Shown here: piece after piece, positions 1 to 9,325 of the stretch | How the letters are laid out: each line of letters opens with the position of its first letter | Position numbering within the stretch: the first letter of the stretch is position 1 | NCBI RefSeq assembly: GCF_000485595.1 | Contig: NW_014577088.1 | Span: 288,536-313,634, forward strand | Length of the DNA: 25,099 bases | Direction: 5' to 3' | From: Priapulus caudatus | Taxonomy: Eukaryota > Priapulida > Priapulimorpha > Priapulimorphida > Priapulidae | The notes under the pieces: generated by a model | Told to the model about the DNA's origin: nothing | The model's input: only the letters and a program-made list of their open reading frames with translations | Databases searched by the model: none | Translations under genes and position numbers: made by a program

Positions 1-393
1 CCAGATTCAAATGTTGCTGGCATTGTTGGCGTAGGTAATGAACCAGATGCGAATGTTGTTGGCGTAGGTAATGAACCAGATGCGAATGTTGCTGCTGAGT
101 TTGACGTATTTTGTGAACCAGATGCGAATGTTGCTGGCATCGTTGGTGTAGATTCTGAACCAGATTCAAATGTTGCTGGCATTGTTGGTGTAGTTAATGA
201 ACCAGATGCGAATGTTGCTGCTGAGTTTGACGTATTTTGTGAACCAGATGCGGATGTTGCTGGCATTGTTGGTGTAGATTCTGAACCAGATTCAAATGTT
301 GCTGGCATAGTTAATGAACCAGATGCGAATGTTGCTGCTGAGTTTGACGTAGTTTGTGAACCAGAGGCGGATGTTGCTGGTAATGTTCAAAAC
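1..393. repeat. 42-bp minisatellite array, copy 1 (right end only)
   Basis: Tandem units of about 42 bp, each containing gaaccagatgcgaatgttgc or a close variant. Three unit types (A, B, C) alternate to give a 126-bp higher-order repeat. Two A-type units are 33 bp long through loss of 9 bp, so both length changes are multiples of three. The array is cut by the left window edge and ends where the flank shared with the second copy begins (about base 384). The same array occurs near 7600-9325. Confidence 0.92.
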
Positions 394-396
394 TGA
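1..396 (+). CDS. Possible 14-residue-repeat protein, 3' end (start outside window)
   Basis: Frame 1 is open from the window edge to a TGA at 394-396, giving about 131 codons. The translation is a 14-residue repeat, consensus E-P-[DE]-[AS]-[ND]-V-A-[GA]-x-x-[GD]-V-x-x, ending AGNVQN. The two shortened units lose exactly three codons, so the frame is kept. I see no catalytic motif, signal peptide or membrane segment, and I do not recognise a family. A unit length of 42 bp divides by three, so open frames can arise without selection, and the opposite strand is also open through much of the array. It may simply be a non-coding minisatellite. The second copy suggests an upstream ATG equivalent to the one at 7571. 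Confidence 0.25.
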   Translation, partial: PDSNVAGIVGVGNEPDANVVGVGNEPDANVAAEFDVFCEPDANVAGIVGVDSEPDSNVAGIVGVVNEPDANVAAEFDVFCEPDADVAGIVGVDSEPDSNVAGIVNEPDANVAAEFDVVCEPEADVAGNVQN

Positions 397-815
397 ATCG
401 CCTGTATTTCTTCGTAAGTCGGAAACAAGAATTCGACTGTTATTAACTTGTATAGGCTCTATGTATTGAGCCCGCTAACCGCAATCAGTCTCGATCAAAT
501 CCGCGAAAAAGGGTTTTCCATCCTTTTATCTATATACAATACAGTAATTCTATGTACCGACGTAGTACCCTAACGTGTTACCTGTTCAGTGGAAGGATTT
601 AGAAGCAACTGTGGCTTGAGGATGGTTATGGGTATCGGGCTCCTATCCGTTTATATATTTTTTATTAAATACTGCGACTCTACAAAGTTTCATGATCATG
701 TAAGTAATGTACGCTTTTGTGCGTATGTTCGTCGAAGCAGTACTTGCGCATGAGCATACGCCCAAGCACGCGCTGCTTGTCTTTCAACGTGTACCGTAGT
801 GCACATATTCTATCT

Positions 816-851
816 GGAGTGAATAAAAACATATTTGTTTTTACTCACTCC
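816..851. repeat. Inverted repeat / hairpin
   Basis: GGAGTGAATAAAAACA and its near-perfect reverse complement are separated by the four bases TATT, giving a 16-bp stem with one mismatch. The same hairpin is recognisable in the second copy at 9762-9797 despite indels there. It contains an AATAAA hexamer, so it could lie near a poly(A) site, but I see no gene that would use it. Confidence 0.6.
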
Positions 852-1079
852 TGACTTTGTAATACAAGCAAATTTGAAGAACCTCATTTGCTATGATTAT
901 GGGTATTAATGTTATATTAAAAATTTTGTTTTATCGATTATTATTCATAGTTTATGATGAATTATATATATATTGTATGGATTAATTTCCGACTTAAATA
1001 ACTAACTTTTTATTTAAATGGCAATCTTGCTATAATTTGTTGAATGAAACAAGATGTTTAGGCCTACTATTACTACGTA

Positions 1080-1280
1080 TTTGAGGACATATGATGTTAT
1101 AGAGGCTATATGATTATATTATTATATTATTATATTATGATTATATAGGCTTATATGATGTAGGCTTATGATGTCGTAGGCTCATGATGCCGTAGGCCGT
1201 TATGATGATGTAGGCTCATGATATAGGCTTATATGATTATATTATTAGAGGCTATAGATGTATATGATGTTGATGATGAG
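1080..1280. repeat. ATT/GAT-rich low-complexity tract
   Basis: Irregular repeats of tatatgattatattatt and gatgtaggcttatgatg, with no stable unit length. The second copy of the duplication has the same tract near 10040-10250. It looks like simple-sequence decay. Confidence 0.6.
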
Positions 1281-2499
1281 ATATAACATCTGAATTGAAC
1301 ACTGATGCAGTCAATTATTGTGGTTTATGATGATCGCGAGCTACTAAGTCCAAAACGTGTTCTAAACTTAGAGTTCGTGCGATGTTTTTGCATATCGTGA
1401 TTATCTATACCAGACATTGGCACGCGCGCGCGCACACGTACCAAGATTGAACACAGCTCGTTCGTACGTGCGTGGGTGTGCGGATGTCTATGTGTATGTG
1501 AATACATGTCGATTTTAATACGTTCAGAATAGATTTTAGCGGCGTATATGGTTAAATTACTCACACTATGTTGGGGTTCATAAGGTCATGAAACGGTGCG
1601 AGTATGTAAATGATTTTCTTAACCTAATCATTTGTCTTACTTGGCTAGTTCGTTCGCATGCCTTCAAACGGTAATAAGAGCAATGTGTTTCATTATTACA
1701 GAGAAGCCATGTGATGTGCGTAGACACGGTGTCAACGTCGTGGCGAGTGCCGTCTTCATGTGCAGATTTATTTTGAGTTCGTGAAGTTCCTCTCATGGCT
1801 TCTATAATTTGATACTAACGCAGAAAGTACTAGTACAGCCGTGCTGATATTATCTTTCGTTGATGGCGTAATAATCTTGAAAGTATTATTTTTAACCATC
1901 ATATATATTTGTTCAATTTTTTATACAAAGTTAATGCAACTGTATTCGGTGAATGTGTACTTACACTAATAAAATTCAAGGCAAGCAGTGTGTCTAGCCA
2001 TACATTGCAACTCTTCGTCTATAGCTTTCGTAGGTGGAGTATCACTTGATTGAAGCCATCATTTTGCGAAACATGCTAAGTCACGATAGTTTAGAGACGC
2101 GACAAGGTTGCTTCATGTGACGGCACTCACGACTGAATACACTCACGTACAGTACGTGTGATCGCACTGATAATGTATTCATGCATATCTGCTTATTTTC
2201 ATTGTTTTCCAGCTTTTTCTAAGCGGATGTATTTCTCTAAGCTGTAGGAATTAAATTCAGCGACAAAAATTAGGGGTTCATGAAGTATAGGCACAGAATG
2301 AAACAAGCACGCTCAGCCCTAGTGTTTTATACCGCGTACAGACTCGCATGCGACTCTCACACAGAAATAGACTTTTCTGTTTCAAATCTTTGGCGTGTCT
2401 TCTTATCTTTCGCCTTATCTCTGCTTGAACTCTGCTGGACCTTATCACTGCGGTATTTCTCCGTGTGTGTTATTATATGTACGTTGCATGCCCACGTTA

Positions 2500-2501
<2 letters not shown>

Positions 2502-2538
<37 letters not shown>
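2502..2538. repeat. (TC)n microsatellite
   Basis: An almost pure TC dinucleotide run. The matching run in copy 2 (11449-11504) is longer and interrupted. Copy 2 also lacks about 15 bases just upstream that copy 1 has, which may be a real allelic difference. Confidence 0.95.
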
Positions 2539-2541
<3 letters not shown>

Positions 2542-2683
2542 TTCCCCACTACTTATTAGAAAATAATGTGTCGGTGCTGCCACCTACTCGTCCACGTTTG
2601 CAACACTGAGCTGTATAATGACATTATAGTTGTTATACATAACGTATTTACAATTTAGTTATTATATATCTACTATATTAAGA

Positions 2684-2752
2684 AAGAGAGAAAGAGGGGA
2701 GAGAGATTGTGAGAGAGTGAAAGAGAGAAAGAGGAGGAGAGAGAAGAGGGGC
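2684..2752. repeat. GA-rich purine tract
   Basis: Imperfect GA/GAAA/GGA repeats directly after the end of the duplicated block. The junction of duplicated and unique sequence therefore falls at a low-complexity sequence, a common place for assembly joins and unequal exchange. Confidence 0.85.
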
Positions 2753-3000
2753 GATGCCTGCTGTAGGCATTTAAATCCCTGTGCGATAAAAAAAATCTTT
2801 TTTTGCTGAACATCTAAACCAAGATGGTGACAATAAACATGCATTAATATTGTTGCATTTGGGTATTTTTGTCATATGATGGAAACTCTTTTAGGATTTC
2901 AGTTAAGGTTTAGGCAACAGTTGTCTGTTAACGTGGATCGATCTATGGTATTTAATAGCATAGGAAAAATGTTATAGATAAATCATCTTTACATTTGCAG

Positions 3001-3098
3001 GATGCTTCACTGGATTTATCTCGAACTGATAACGTCGAGGATTCAACAAATGAACTGGACTCTCCCCAGGGAAAAGGTGTCAAGGTCACCAATATCTG
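3001..3098 (+). CDS. Candidate internal exon of an unidentified gene
   Basis: A strong acceptor (tctttacatttgcag) precedes base 3001 and a good donor (CTG|gtaatg) follows base 3098. The 98-bp interval is open in phase 0 and reads as a plausible hydrophilic peptide beginning DASLDLSRTDN and ending GKGVKVTNI, plus two bases (TG) of a split codon. The next candidate exon (4102-4132) starts with the one base needed to finish that codon. The exon is only 320 bases past the duplicated block and runs toward BICRA. I do not recognise the protein. No transcript evidence is available, so the exon rests on splice signals, phase and open frame only. Confidence 0.5.
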
Positions 3099-4101
3099 GT
3101 AATGCTTTTTAAAAGGTTGCCTTTGCACCAAGGTCAAATGGCTTCTCCTCACCAGCATCTCGTGACTTCCTTCGTAAAGTAAACTCATTACCAAAATCAT
3201 ATCACTACTAACTGGTCACAGCTTGAACAGGCTCATGTTATTGCTGTACAACTGACAGGTTAGGCATCGCGTTTCTATGTAATGAGTGTGTCTGGCTGCG
3301 TTGTCCTTTCAGGACGTAATGTACATGTGGGTCGGCCTTCCGATAATCTGTCTCGCGAGTCATGACTGATTATATATTCGTACACAGTTTACTGAAACGT
3401 CAACAGCAACAGCGAGTGTTACACTGCAAAAACGCCATATCGTTCTAACTAACAATATATACTTGCATTATATAATACTGTATATAAGTTACGTAATTAT
3501 AGAAAACACTCTAGGATCCCATTGAGATATTCCATGAACTAAGATCTGTAGTTGCTACTCCTCTAAACGCAGAGAAACAAACTCTTAAAATAGAAAGAGT
3601 TTTGTGTAAAACTTTTTCGAACCCCCTGTAAACTATTGCAAAGAATTCTATTGAATGTAACATGGGAGCAAGAGCCATTTCTTATCAGTGAAATCATATA
3701 CGGATCCATTATACAGACAGTAAAAATGAAAGTATGTGGTGCTGATGCAAGTATACTAACACGGCTATTACTGCATCCCTATTCTTTGGATTAATTGTCC
3801 TGTCAGAAATCCATTGTCATTGTGATGCCATTGCGCAAAGTGCGAGAGTTATAACGTTGTATATTTTCAATCCGAATGCAAAATAATTAACGTAAACTAA
3901 AGCCTATTATCAGATATATCTGCTGAGCTTTTCTCCACATTGCACTATCTGCATCTGCATCTACTGTCTGCGTTATTCGGGGTAAGCGTGTGGCATTGCA
4001 CTTGATGTATGTGAAACTTTTCCTGTGTGCAACTGCGTCCTCACAGCTCAAGTAAGCCTTGCACGCACCGCTCTATTAACTTTTGCTGTTGCAATTTTCA
4101 G

Positions 4102-4132
4102 TCACGCTGTGTCACCCTCTAGTGCTGCACAA
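4102..4132 (+). CDS. Candidate 31-bp micro-exon of the same gene
   Basis: A long pyrimidine-rich acceptor (tttgctgttgcaattttcag) ends at 4101 and a consensus donor (CAA|gtaagt) begins at 4133. The 31 bases are one base plus ten codons. The first T completes the TG left by the exon at 3001-3098 to give cysteine, then the peptide reads HAVSPSSAAQ and ends in phase 0. That matches the phase of the exon at 6880. Both other frames either contain a stop or break the phase chain. The very good splice sites make this more than chance, but a 31-bp exon carries little sequence evidence by itself. Confidence 0.45.
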
Positions 4133-6099
4133 GTAAGTTACCCACAATGCTAACTATATAATCCAGGTTGTGTGCGTCGCTTTGTCCCGCGCACACCTAG
4201 CATGATCGGTGGTTGATTGACATGTCAAAAATATTCAGTATTAAAATAGCATATAATATGCTATATATGTGTGATACCATAACAAATTGTATTTGTACTT
4301 GACAAACTAGTTTTATAGCTATCTGTTTCATGATTTAGGTTTGATTTGTTTTTGTTTTTTAAATTGACGGTTGCTTTTTAGTGGTTATTAAGTTTTCTAA
4401 CCGGATGTCGTGGGAAGTTTTTTTTTACTTTTTAACCCCGATGTGAAAGACTGTACGTGATTATTCTTTAGTATTGCATATGTCATGAAATAATGATGTC
4501 ATAATTTGTATATATCAGTACATGTATCATGTACATAATTACGTCATTCGTGTGCATGTGTAACGCGATGGTGATGGCTTATCCGGTATCTAGTCATTAA
4601 AATATCTAAACATATATAATATATGTGTATATCATCTTAAAGCTAAGCCTTATCACAGGGTCGATCACTGCCATCTCTGTAATTTACAAGGGTACTCTAG
4701 AATCCGTTGTCAGCTGCCAATAGTACTACTTGTCAAGGAGTCACTACCATTGACATATAAAGGCTCTCTGATAAAGTGGCGTGCCAACCAACTAACGTCA
4801 TTGTCGATTCTAGCCGTGTAAAATCCAAAATATGGGTTCACTCGAGGCTTCCGCAATGCACTCGTTTGTCGTCGGAGAGTTGACAAGGCTGTAAGAGCTG
4901 GTTGAATTTGTTACGAGAGACGTGCGGGCGAGCAGCTCTAGTTGGACAGAGGATTATATAAGTCGTTATATAGCTTCTAATGCAATTTTCGAACTTATAT
5001 CGCTGGTTTAGAGAAATACTTGTATACCTGCTCAGAGAAAACCCTTCGCGATATTTTCTAATGGTTTATGACGAATTTGTCATTTGGCTTTTGTAGGTCA
5101 GAATATTTGTTTACTTCAAAGCAATCAGTAGCTGAATAGATGTAATATAATGAGATCATTTGATGGTATATTCCGTGTGATGGGTGCATCCGGGGCAAAT
5201 TTTCGGTGATGGTGATTTGCAATATTTATTACTTATAAGGCTGGTCCACAAAAACCTGACTGTTTGCCGTAACCAGAATGACCCAGTAATTTGTTAGCAA
5301 CTGAAATTTTTTTCCATTTAATTACACGATTTTTCCACTTCGAACTTTCCAAAAATCTTGACGTACTTTTAATAATGATGCGTTTTGCGTTTTTTCTTCT
5401 CAAATGAAAAAAACCTTCGAGGAAAATGCTTACCTGCTGACTTTCTCAAACCTTACGACAGGGATCACGGTAGCCAGACAGTTTCTTCTGGACTAGTCCA
5501 ATCAAAGCCGATCAACATCTAACGATTTTTGTCGCCATTAAGTCATCGGTTAATCGCCCGGTGCGCGGTATTCTGCGACTTAAAATATTAGCATAAAACT
5601 ATTGCTAACACCCATAGAATGTATGTCACCTACCGCAAACATGTGTGGCGACAAAAATTGGTAGGTGTGTGTCGGCTTTATGTGACTATGAATGTGGGTA
5701 TGGCGGTATGCATCTGCATGAGAAAGGCTTGGTGGTGGGTGTTATTAAATGCGTACGTTTTAATGTCTTCATTGCATTTTAAATATTTGATTACCAGTAG
5801 TCATCAATAATTTATAACAATGTGCATATCGTAAAACCAGAACATTTACCAAATACCAACAAATTTATTAAAATTCCCCGGACGGATGAATATATTTCCC
5901 ACTGTAAATACATTAATTTTACGTTTAGTGATGTATATATAACAAATATCTTACGATTGTAAATGGGGGAAAAATGATAAGTGATTTCCGTTAATCACGT
6001 ATACTAATTTGGTGGTTTGTAAGTAATAATTCTACTACTCGAAACATTTCCAAAACGACGAAGAGCGTCTAGGCTGGGTTGCCTGCATATACACAGCTA

Positions 6100-6121
6100 T
6101 GTGTGTGTGTGTGTGTGTGTG
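6100..6121. repeat. (TG)n microsatellite
   Basis: Eleven uninterrupted TG dinucleotides in the presumed intron. Confidence 0.95.
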
Positions 6122-6297
6122 TCTTTGTAATTCACGATTGTAGTAATGCAAGTAAATTTCGTAATCGCGAGGTGCGTGTTTTCAAGTATGTGATTTCATG
6201 ACTAATTACGATAATAAAGTAATATTCCCATTATTAATTCATAAATACAGCTGTTAGCTACTACTGCGCAAGCTTCATTCGATTCTAACTCTCTATG

Positions 6298-6336
<39 letters not shown>

Positions 6337-6399
6337 GTCTATCTGTCTGCCTATACCTATCTGTCTGTCTGTCTATACATCTATCAATCTATCTATACG
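6298..6399. repeat. (CTAT)n microsatellite with CTGT variants
   Basis: A tetranucleotide run, pure CTAT for about 40 bases, then a mixed CTGT/CTAT section that ends near the tatcgatcgatc segment. Typical polymorphic microsatellite. Confidence 0.95.
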
Positions 6400-6466
6400 A
6401 TATCGATCGATCACGCACACACGTGAGCACCCACACCACACTTTTTCTTGATCTTTCTTGTTCTCG

Positions 6467-6467
<1 letters not shown>

Positions 6468-6517
<50 letters not shown>

Positions 6518-6568
6518 ATATTATATATATATATATACCACTTTTTATATCTATATATATATATATAT
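6468..6568. repeat. (TC)n followed by (TA)n compound microsatellite
   Basis: About 24 TC units (6468-6515) run directly into two TA blocks (6516-6537 and 6546-6568) separated by a short spacer. A 97-codon open frame across this stretch is just leucine/serine then tyrosine/isoleucine from the repeats and is not a gene. Confidence 0.95.
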
Positions 6569-6879
6569 CAGAAAGGTAGGGGATAATAGGGGGTTCTCTA
6601 TGCATTTAAACGTGCATAATAATACTGTGAATAATATGAGGGACTCTTTATTTCCTATTAACGCTACTGTACTATTTTTTATAACAAATTGTGAATTTCA
6701 TGTTTTATTTGACTGAAATGTTCTGAACGTTCTTCGTAGGGTTTACCTAGCAATCGTAACCTTCAATATTAACATATTTGGTAACTTTATTAACTTACTT
6801 GAGATAAGGTAGGTATTTTCGTAGCCATACCTTTACAATCATGTACTGCAATCCTGCGTGATTTTAATCTTTGTCATAG

Positions 6880-7080
6880 GAAACGAATAAAGATGCACTT
6901 TCCGTCGATATTCCACCGGAAGAGGCGACAGCAGCACACGACATCCTAATGAAGTTTAGGTTGGATCCGCTCACTATTGTATGTGTAAACGGGAGCAAAC
7001 ATAATCCAATGACCGCCGTATCCAGTGCAAAGCCGCAGGACGCCTGCAGCAAGCAAGACGCAGCCGTCGTCTTCTGTTAA
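6880..7080 (+). CDS. Candidate last exon of the unidentified gene, with stop codon
   Basis: The acceptor (tttgtcatag) ends at 6879. From 6880 the frame is open for 66 codons to a TAA at 7078-7080. The peptide begins ETNKDALSVDIPPEEATAAH, has a hydrophobic segment DILMKFRLDPLTIVCV, and ends AAVVFC. The phase agrees with the micro-exon at 4102-4132. A possible donor (ATT|gtatgt at 6979) could end the exon early, but the open frame beyond it favours a terminal exon. The stop codon lies on the edge of an inverted-repeat element: TA comes from the target site and the final A from the element. The empty site would read TAG there, so the protein end is unchanged by the insertion. Family not recognised. 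Confidence 0.5.
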   Translation, partial: ETNKDALSVDIPPEEATAAHDILMKFRLDPLTIVCVNGSKHNPMTAVSSAKPQDACSKQDAAVVFC

Positions 7081-7533
7081 AGCCCGGCGCACACGTTGGC
7101 GATTTTGTCGACAGGAACCGGCGATTCTGTGCACCAAACAAAATCCGCGGAGAAATCGCACGTTGCCGCTGCCGGGCCGTCACCGATTTGGACGCCAAGC
7201 TCGTCGCTGGAATATACAACATGTTTGATAGTTGTGCCCAGTCGCCTGAACAATCCGCTACGTCGTGCGCCGCCACTTGGCGATGGATCCGACAACAAGC
7301 TTTTTGGTCTAACCAATCAAATGCATGATGTTAAGACGTGATCAAATATTAGGCCAGCGCCGTGGAGTGTGGGTTTGAACAGTGTCACGTACATTCATAC
7401 AATTTATTGTCGCTGACAGACGTTTGATATTGTCGACCGGGTGGCGCACACCGTGCCGCGGGATTTTTATCGACAGTACGGCGATAAAAATCGACGGGTA
7501 CTGTCGATAAAATCGCACGTGCTGCGCCGGGGC
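7080..7533. mobile_element. Short inverted-repeat transposon (MITE-like), about 454 bp
   Basis: The left end (AAGCCCGGCGCACACG, then GCGATTTTGTCGACAG) and the reverse complement of the right end (GCCCCGGCGCAGCACG, then GCGATTTTATCGACAG) match over about 36 bases. TTA stands on both sides (7077-7079 and 7534-7536), a likely target-site duplication; a TA duplication gives the same empty site. The interior is more GC-rich than the surroundings. It contains secondary inverted repeats (ggatttttatcgac and its complement near 7459-7495) and a GGAATATACAACATGTTT core near 7209. No transposase is visible, so it is non-autonomous. I cannot assign the superfamily with confidence. Confidence 0.8.
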
Positions 7534-7570
7534 TTAGTCGCAGTAGTTGAGTTACAGATGATGAGGTGCT

Positions 7571-7987
7571 ATGTACGGTAGTCCTGCTACCGGGGTTGGC
7601 ATAGTTAAACAAACTGAAGCCAAAACTGTTGCCGCTGTTGACGCAGTTTGTGAACCAGAGGCGAATGTTGCCGCCGATGTTAACGTGGTTTGTGAACCAG
7701 ATGCGATTGTTGCTGACATTGTGCGTGTAGTTACTGAACCAGATTCAAATGTTGCTGGCATTGTTGGTGTAGGTAATGAACCAGATGCGAATGTTGCCTG
7801 CTGGTTTGACGTATTTTGTGAACCAGAGGCGGATGTTGCTGGCATCGTTGGTGTAGATTCTGAACCAGATTCAAATGTTGCTGGCATTGTTGGCGTAGGT
7901 AATGAACCAGATGCGAATGTTGCTGCTGAGTTTGACGTATTTTGTGAACCAGAGGCGGATGTTGCTGGCATCGTTGGTGTATTCTGA
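7571..7987 (+). CDS. Possible 14-residue-repeat protein, 5' end (frame lost at noisy sequence)
   Basis: An ATG at 7571 opens a frame of 138 codons. After a short non-repeat start (MYGSPATGVGIV) come three diverged 14-residue units and then regular A-B-C units like those in copy 1. An in-frame TGA at 7562-7564 limits the start. The Kozak context is weak. The frame is lost near 7977, where indel-rich sequence begins, so the 3' end here is probably an artefact rather than a true stop. The opposite strand is also open from 8010 to 7552 with a Ser/Thr/Pro/Ala-rich 14-residue repeat. Neither frame can be preferred from sequence alone, and the array may be non-coding. Confidence 0.22.
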   Translation: MYGSPATGVGIVKQTEAKTVAAVDAVCEPEANVAADVNVVCEPDAIVADIVRVVTEPDSNVAGIVGVGNEPDANVACWFDVFCEPEADVAGIVGVDSEPDSNVAGIVGVGNEPDANVAAEFDVFCEPEADVAGIVGVF

Positions 7988-9325
7988 CCAGATTCAATGT
8001 CTGCTGACATTGTTGGTGTAGTTAATGCAACAGATGCGAATGTGCTGCGAGTTTGACGTATTTTGTGAACAGATGCGAATGTTGCTGGCCATCGTTGTGT
8101 AGTTCTGAACCAGATTCAATGTTGCTGGCATTGTTGGCGTATGTATGAACCAGATGCGAATGTTGCTGCTGAGTTGACGTATTTTTGTGACCAGCTTGCG
8201 AGTTGCTTGTGCATCGTGTGGTGTAGATTCTGAACCAGATTCAAATGTTGGCTAGCATTGTTGGCGTAGGTAATGAACCAGATGCGATCGTTGTGCGCAT
8301 TGTTGGTGTAGATTCTGAAGGCAGTTCAAATGTTGCTGGCATTGTTGGCCGACCGGTATGGAACGCATGCGGAATGTTGCTGCCTGAGTTTTGCACGTAT
8401 TTTCGTGAACAGATGACGGATGTTGCTGGATTGTTGGTGTGATTCCTTGAACCAAGATTCAAATGTTGCTGGCATTGTTGGGTGTAGTTTATGAACCAGA
8501 GGCGGATGTGCTGGCATCGTTGCGTGTAGATTCTGAACCGCATTAAATGTTGCCTGACATTGTTGGTGTAGTTAATGAACCAGATGCCGGAACTGTTGCT
8601 GCTGAGTTTGACGTTTTTGCTGAACCAGAGGCGGATGTTGCTGGCATTGTTCGGGTGTAGATTTCCCAGCCAAGTTGTGACGACTTGTTGCGTTAGTCTA
8701 TGACCAGCATGCAAGTGTTGCCTCCTGAGTTTTGACGTATTTTGTGAACAGATCGGATGTTGCTGACATTGTGTGTGATTCGAACCAGATTCAAATGTTT
8801 GCTGCATGTTTGGCCTGTGTTATGAAACAGATGCGAATGTTGCTTGCTGAGTTTGACGTACTTTTGTGAACCAGATGCGGATGTATGCTGGCCATCGTTG
8901 GTGTAGATTCTGAACCCGATTCAAAATCGTGCTGACAGTCTGTTGGCTGTAGTTAATGCAACAGATCGAATGTTGCTGCCGAGTTTGACGTATTTTGTTA
9001 ACCGAGGCGGATGTTGCTGCCATCGTTGTGTAGATTTCCGACCAGATGCCAAATGTTGCTGCGCGTTGTTGAGTGCAATTGTGTGAACCAGATTCAATGT
9101 TGCCTCGATTGTTGGCTGTAGGTACAGTGAACCAGACTGCGAAGGTTGGCTTGCTGAGTTTGACGTATTTTGTGAACAGATGCAGATGTTGCTGCATTGT
9201 TGGTGTAGATTCTGAACCAGATTCAAAATGTTAGCTGAGCCTAGTTAATGAACAGATGGCGAATGATGCTGCTGAGTTTTGACGTAGTTGCTGAACCAGA
9301 GGCGCGATGTTGCATGCGTAATGTT
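7600..9325. repeat. 42-bp minisatellite array, copy 2
   Basis: About 40 units of the same 42-bp repeat as at 1-393, with the same A-B-C order in the clean part (7600-7976). The leftmost units are the most diverged, as is usual at array edges. From about 7977 units show frequent single-base losses and gains. The array ends just before 9319, at the same flank junction as copy 1. Confidence 0.92.

Larger units (their letters stand above)
381..2683. repeat. Segmental duplication, copy 1 (clean sequence)
   Basis: This 2.3-kb stretch beside the 42-bp array recurs at 9319-11643 in the same order and orientation, again directly after the array. The offset is about 8.94-8.96 kb. Shared landmarks include a segment near 390-490 with ttcgactgttattaac, the hairpin at 816-851, the ATT/GAT-rich tract at 1100-1280, the CGCG run near 1423 and the CT microsatellite at 2502. 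The match stops at a microsatellite edge: copy 1 goes into GA-rich sequence, copy 2 into a TA run. I found no convincing gene in it; the small open frames are short and not supported by the other copy. Confidence 0.9.
4133..6879 (+). other. Presumed intron, no further exon recognised
   Basis: About 2.7 kb of AT-rich sequence between the candidate micro-exon and the candidate last exon. It contains several microsatellites listed separately and only short, low-complexity open frames. Additional phase 0-0 exons could be hidden here; I found none that I could support. Confidence 0.4.

Noticed and set aside
2280-2609. 109-codon plus-strand open frame with a Ser-Leu run
   Set aside because: The run comes from the TC microsatellite, and the frame is not preserved in the second copy.
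2952-3200. 82-codon minus-strand open frame
   Set aside because: It is antisense to the better supported plus-strand exon at 3001-3098 and has no recognisable domain.
3313-3364. After a good acceptor (gtcctttcag) a frame reads GRNVHVGRPSDN if a preceding G is assumed, like the end of an RRM domain in PUF60
   Set aside because: The phase does not fit the exon at 3001-3098, the frame stops within 17 codons, and no RRM core is nearby. Probably chance.
6423-6716. 97-codon open frame with LSLSLS and YIYIYI
   Set aside because: It is the translation of TC and TA microsatellites.
8241-9226. Minus-strand open frames of up to 188 codons in the repeat array
   Set aside because: They are stitched together by indel noise across repeat units and change frame repeatedly.
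1-9325. Regularly spaced repeats resembling a CRISPR array
   Set aside because: Units are directly adjacent with graded divergence and no unique spacers, and the setting is eukaryotic.
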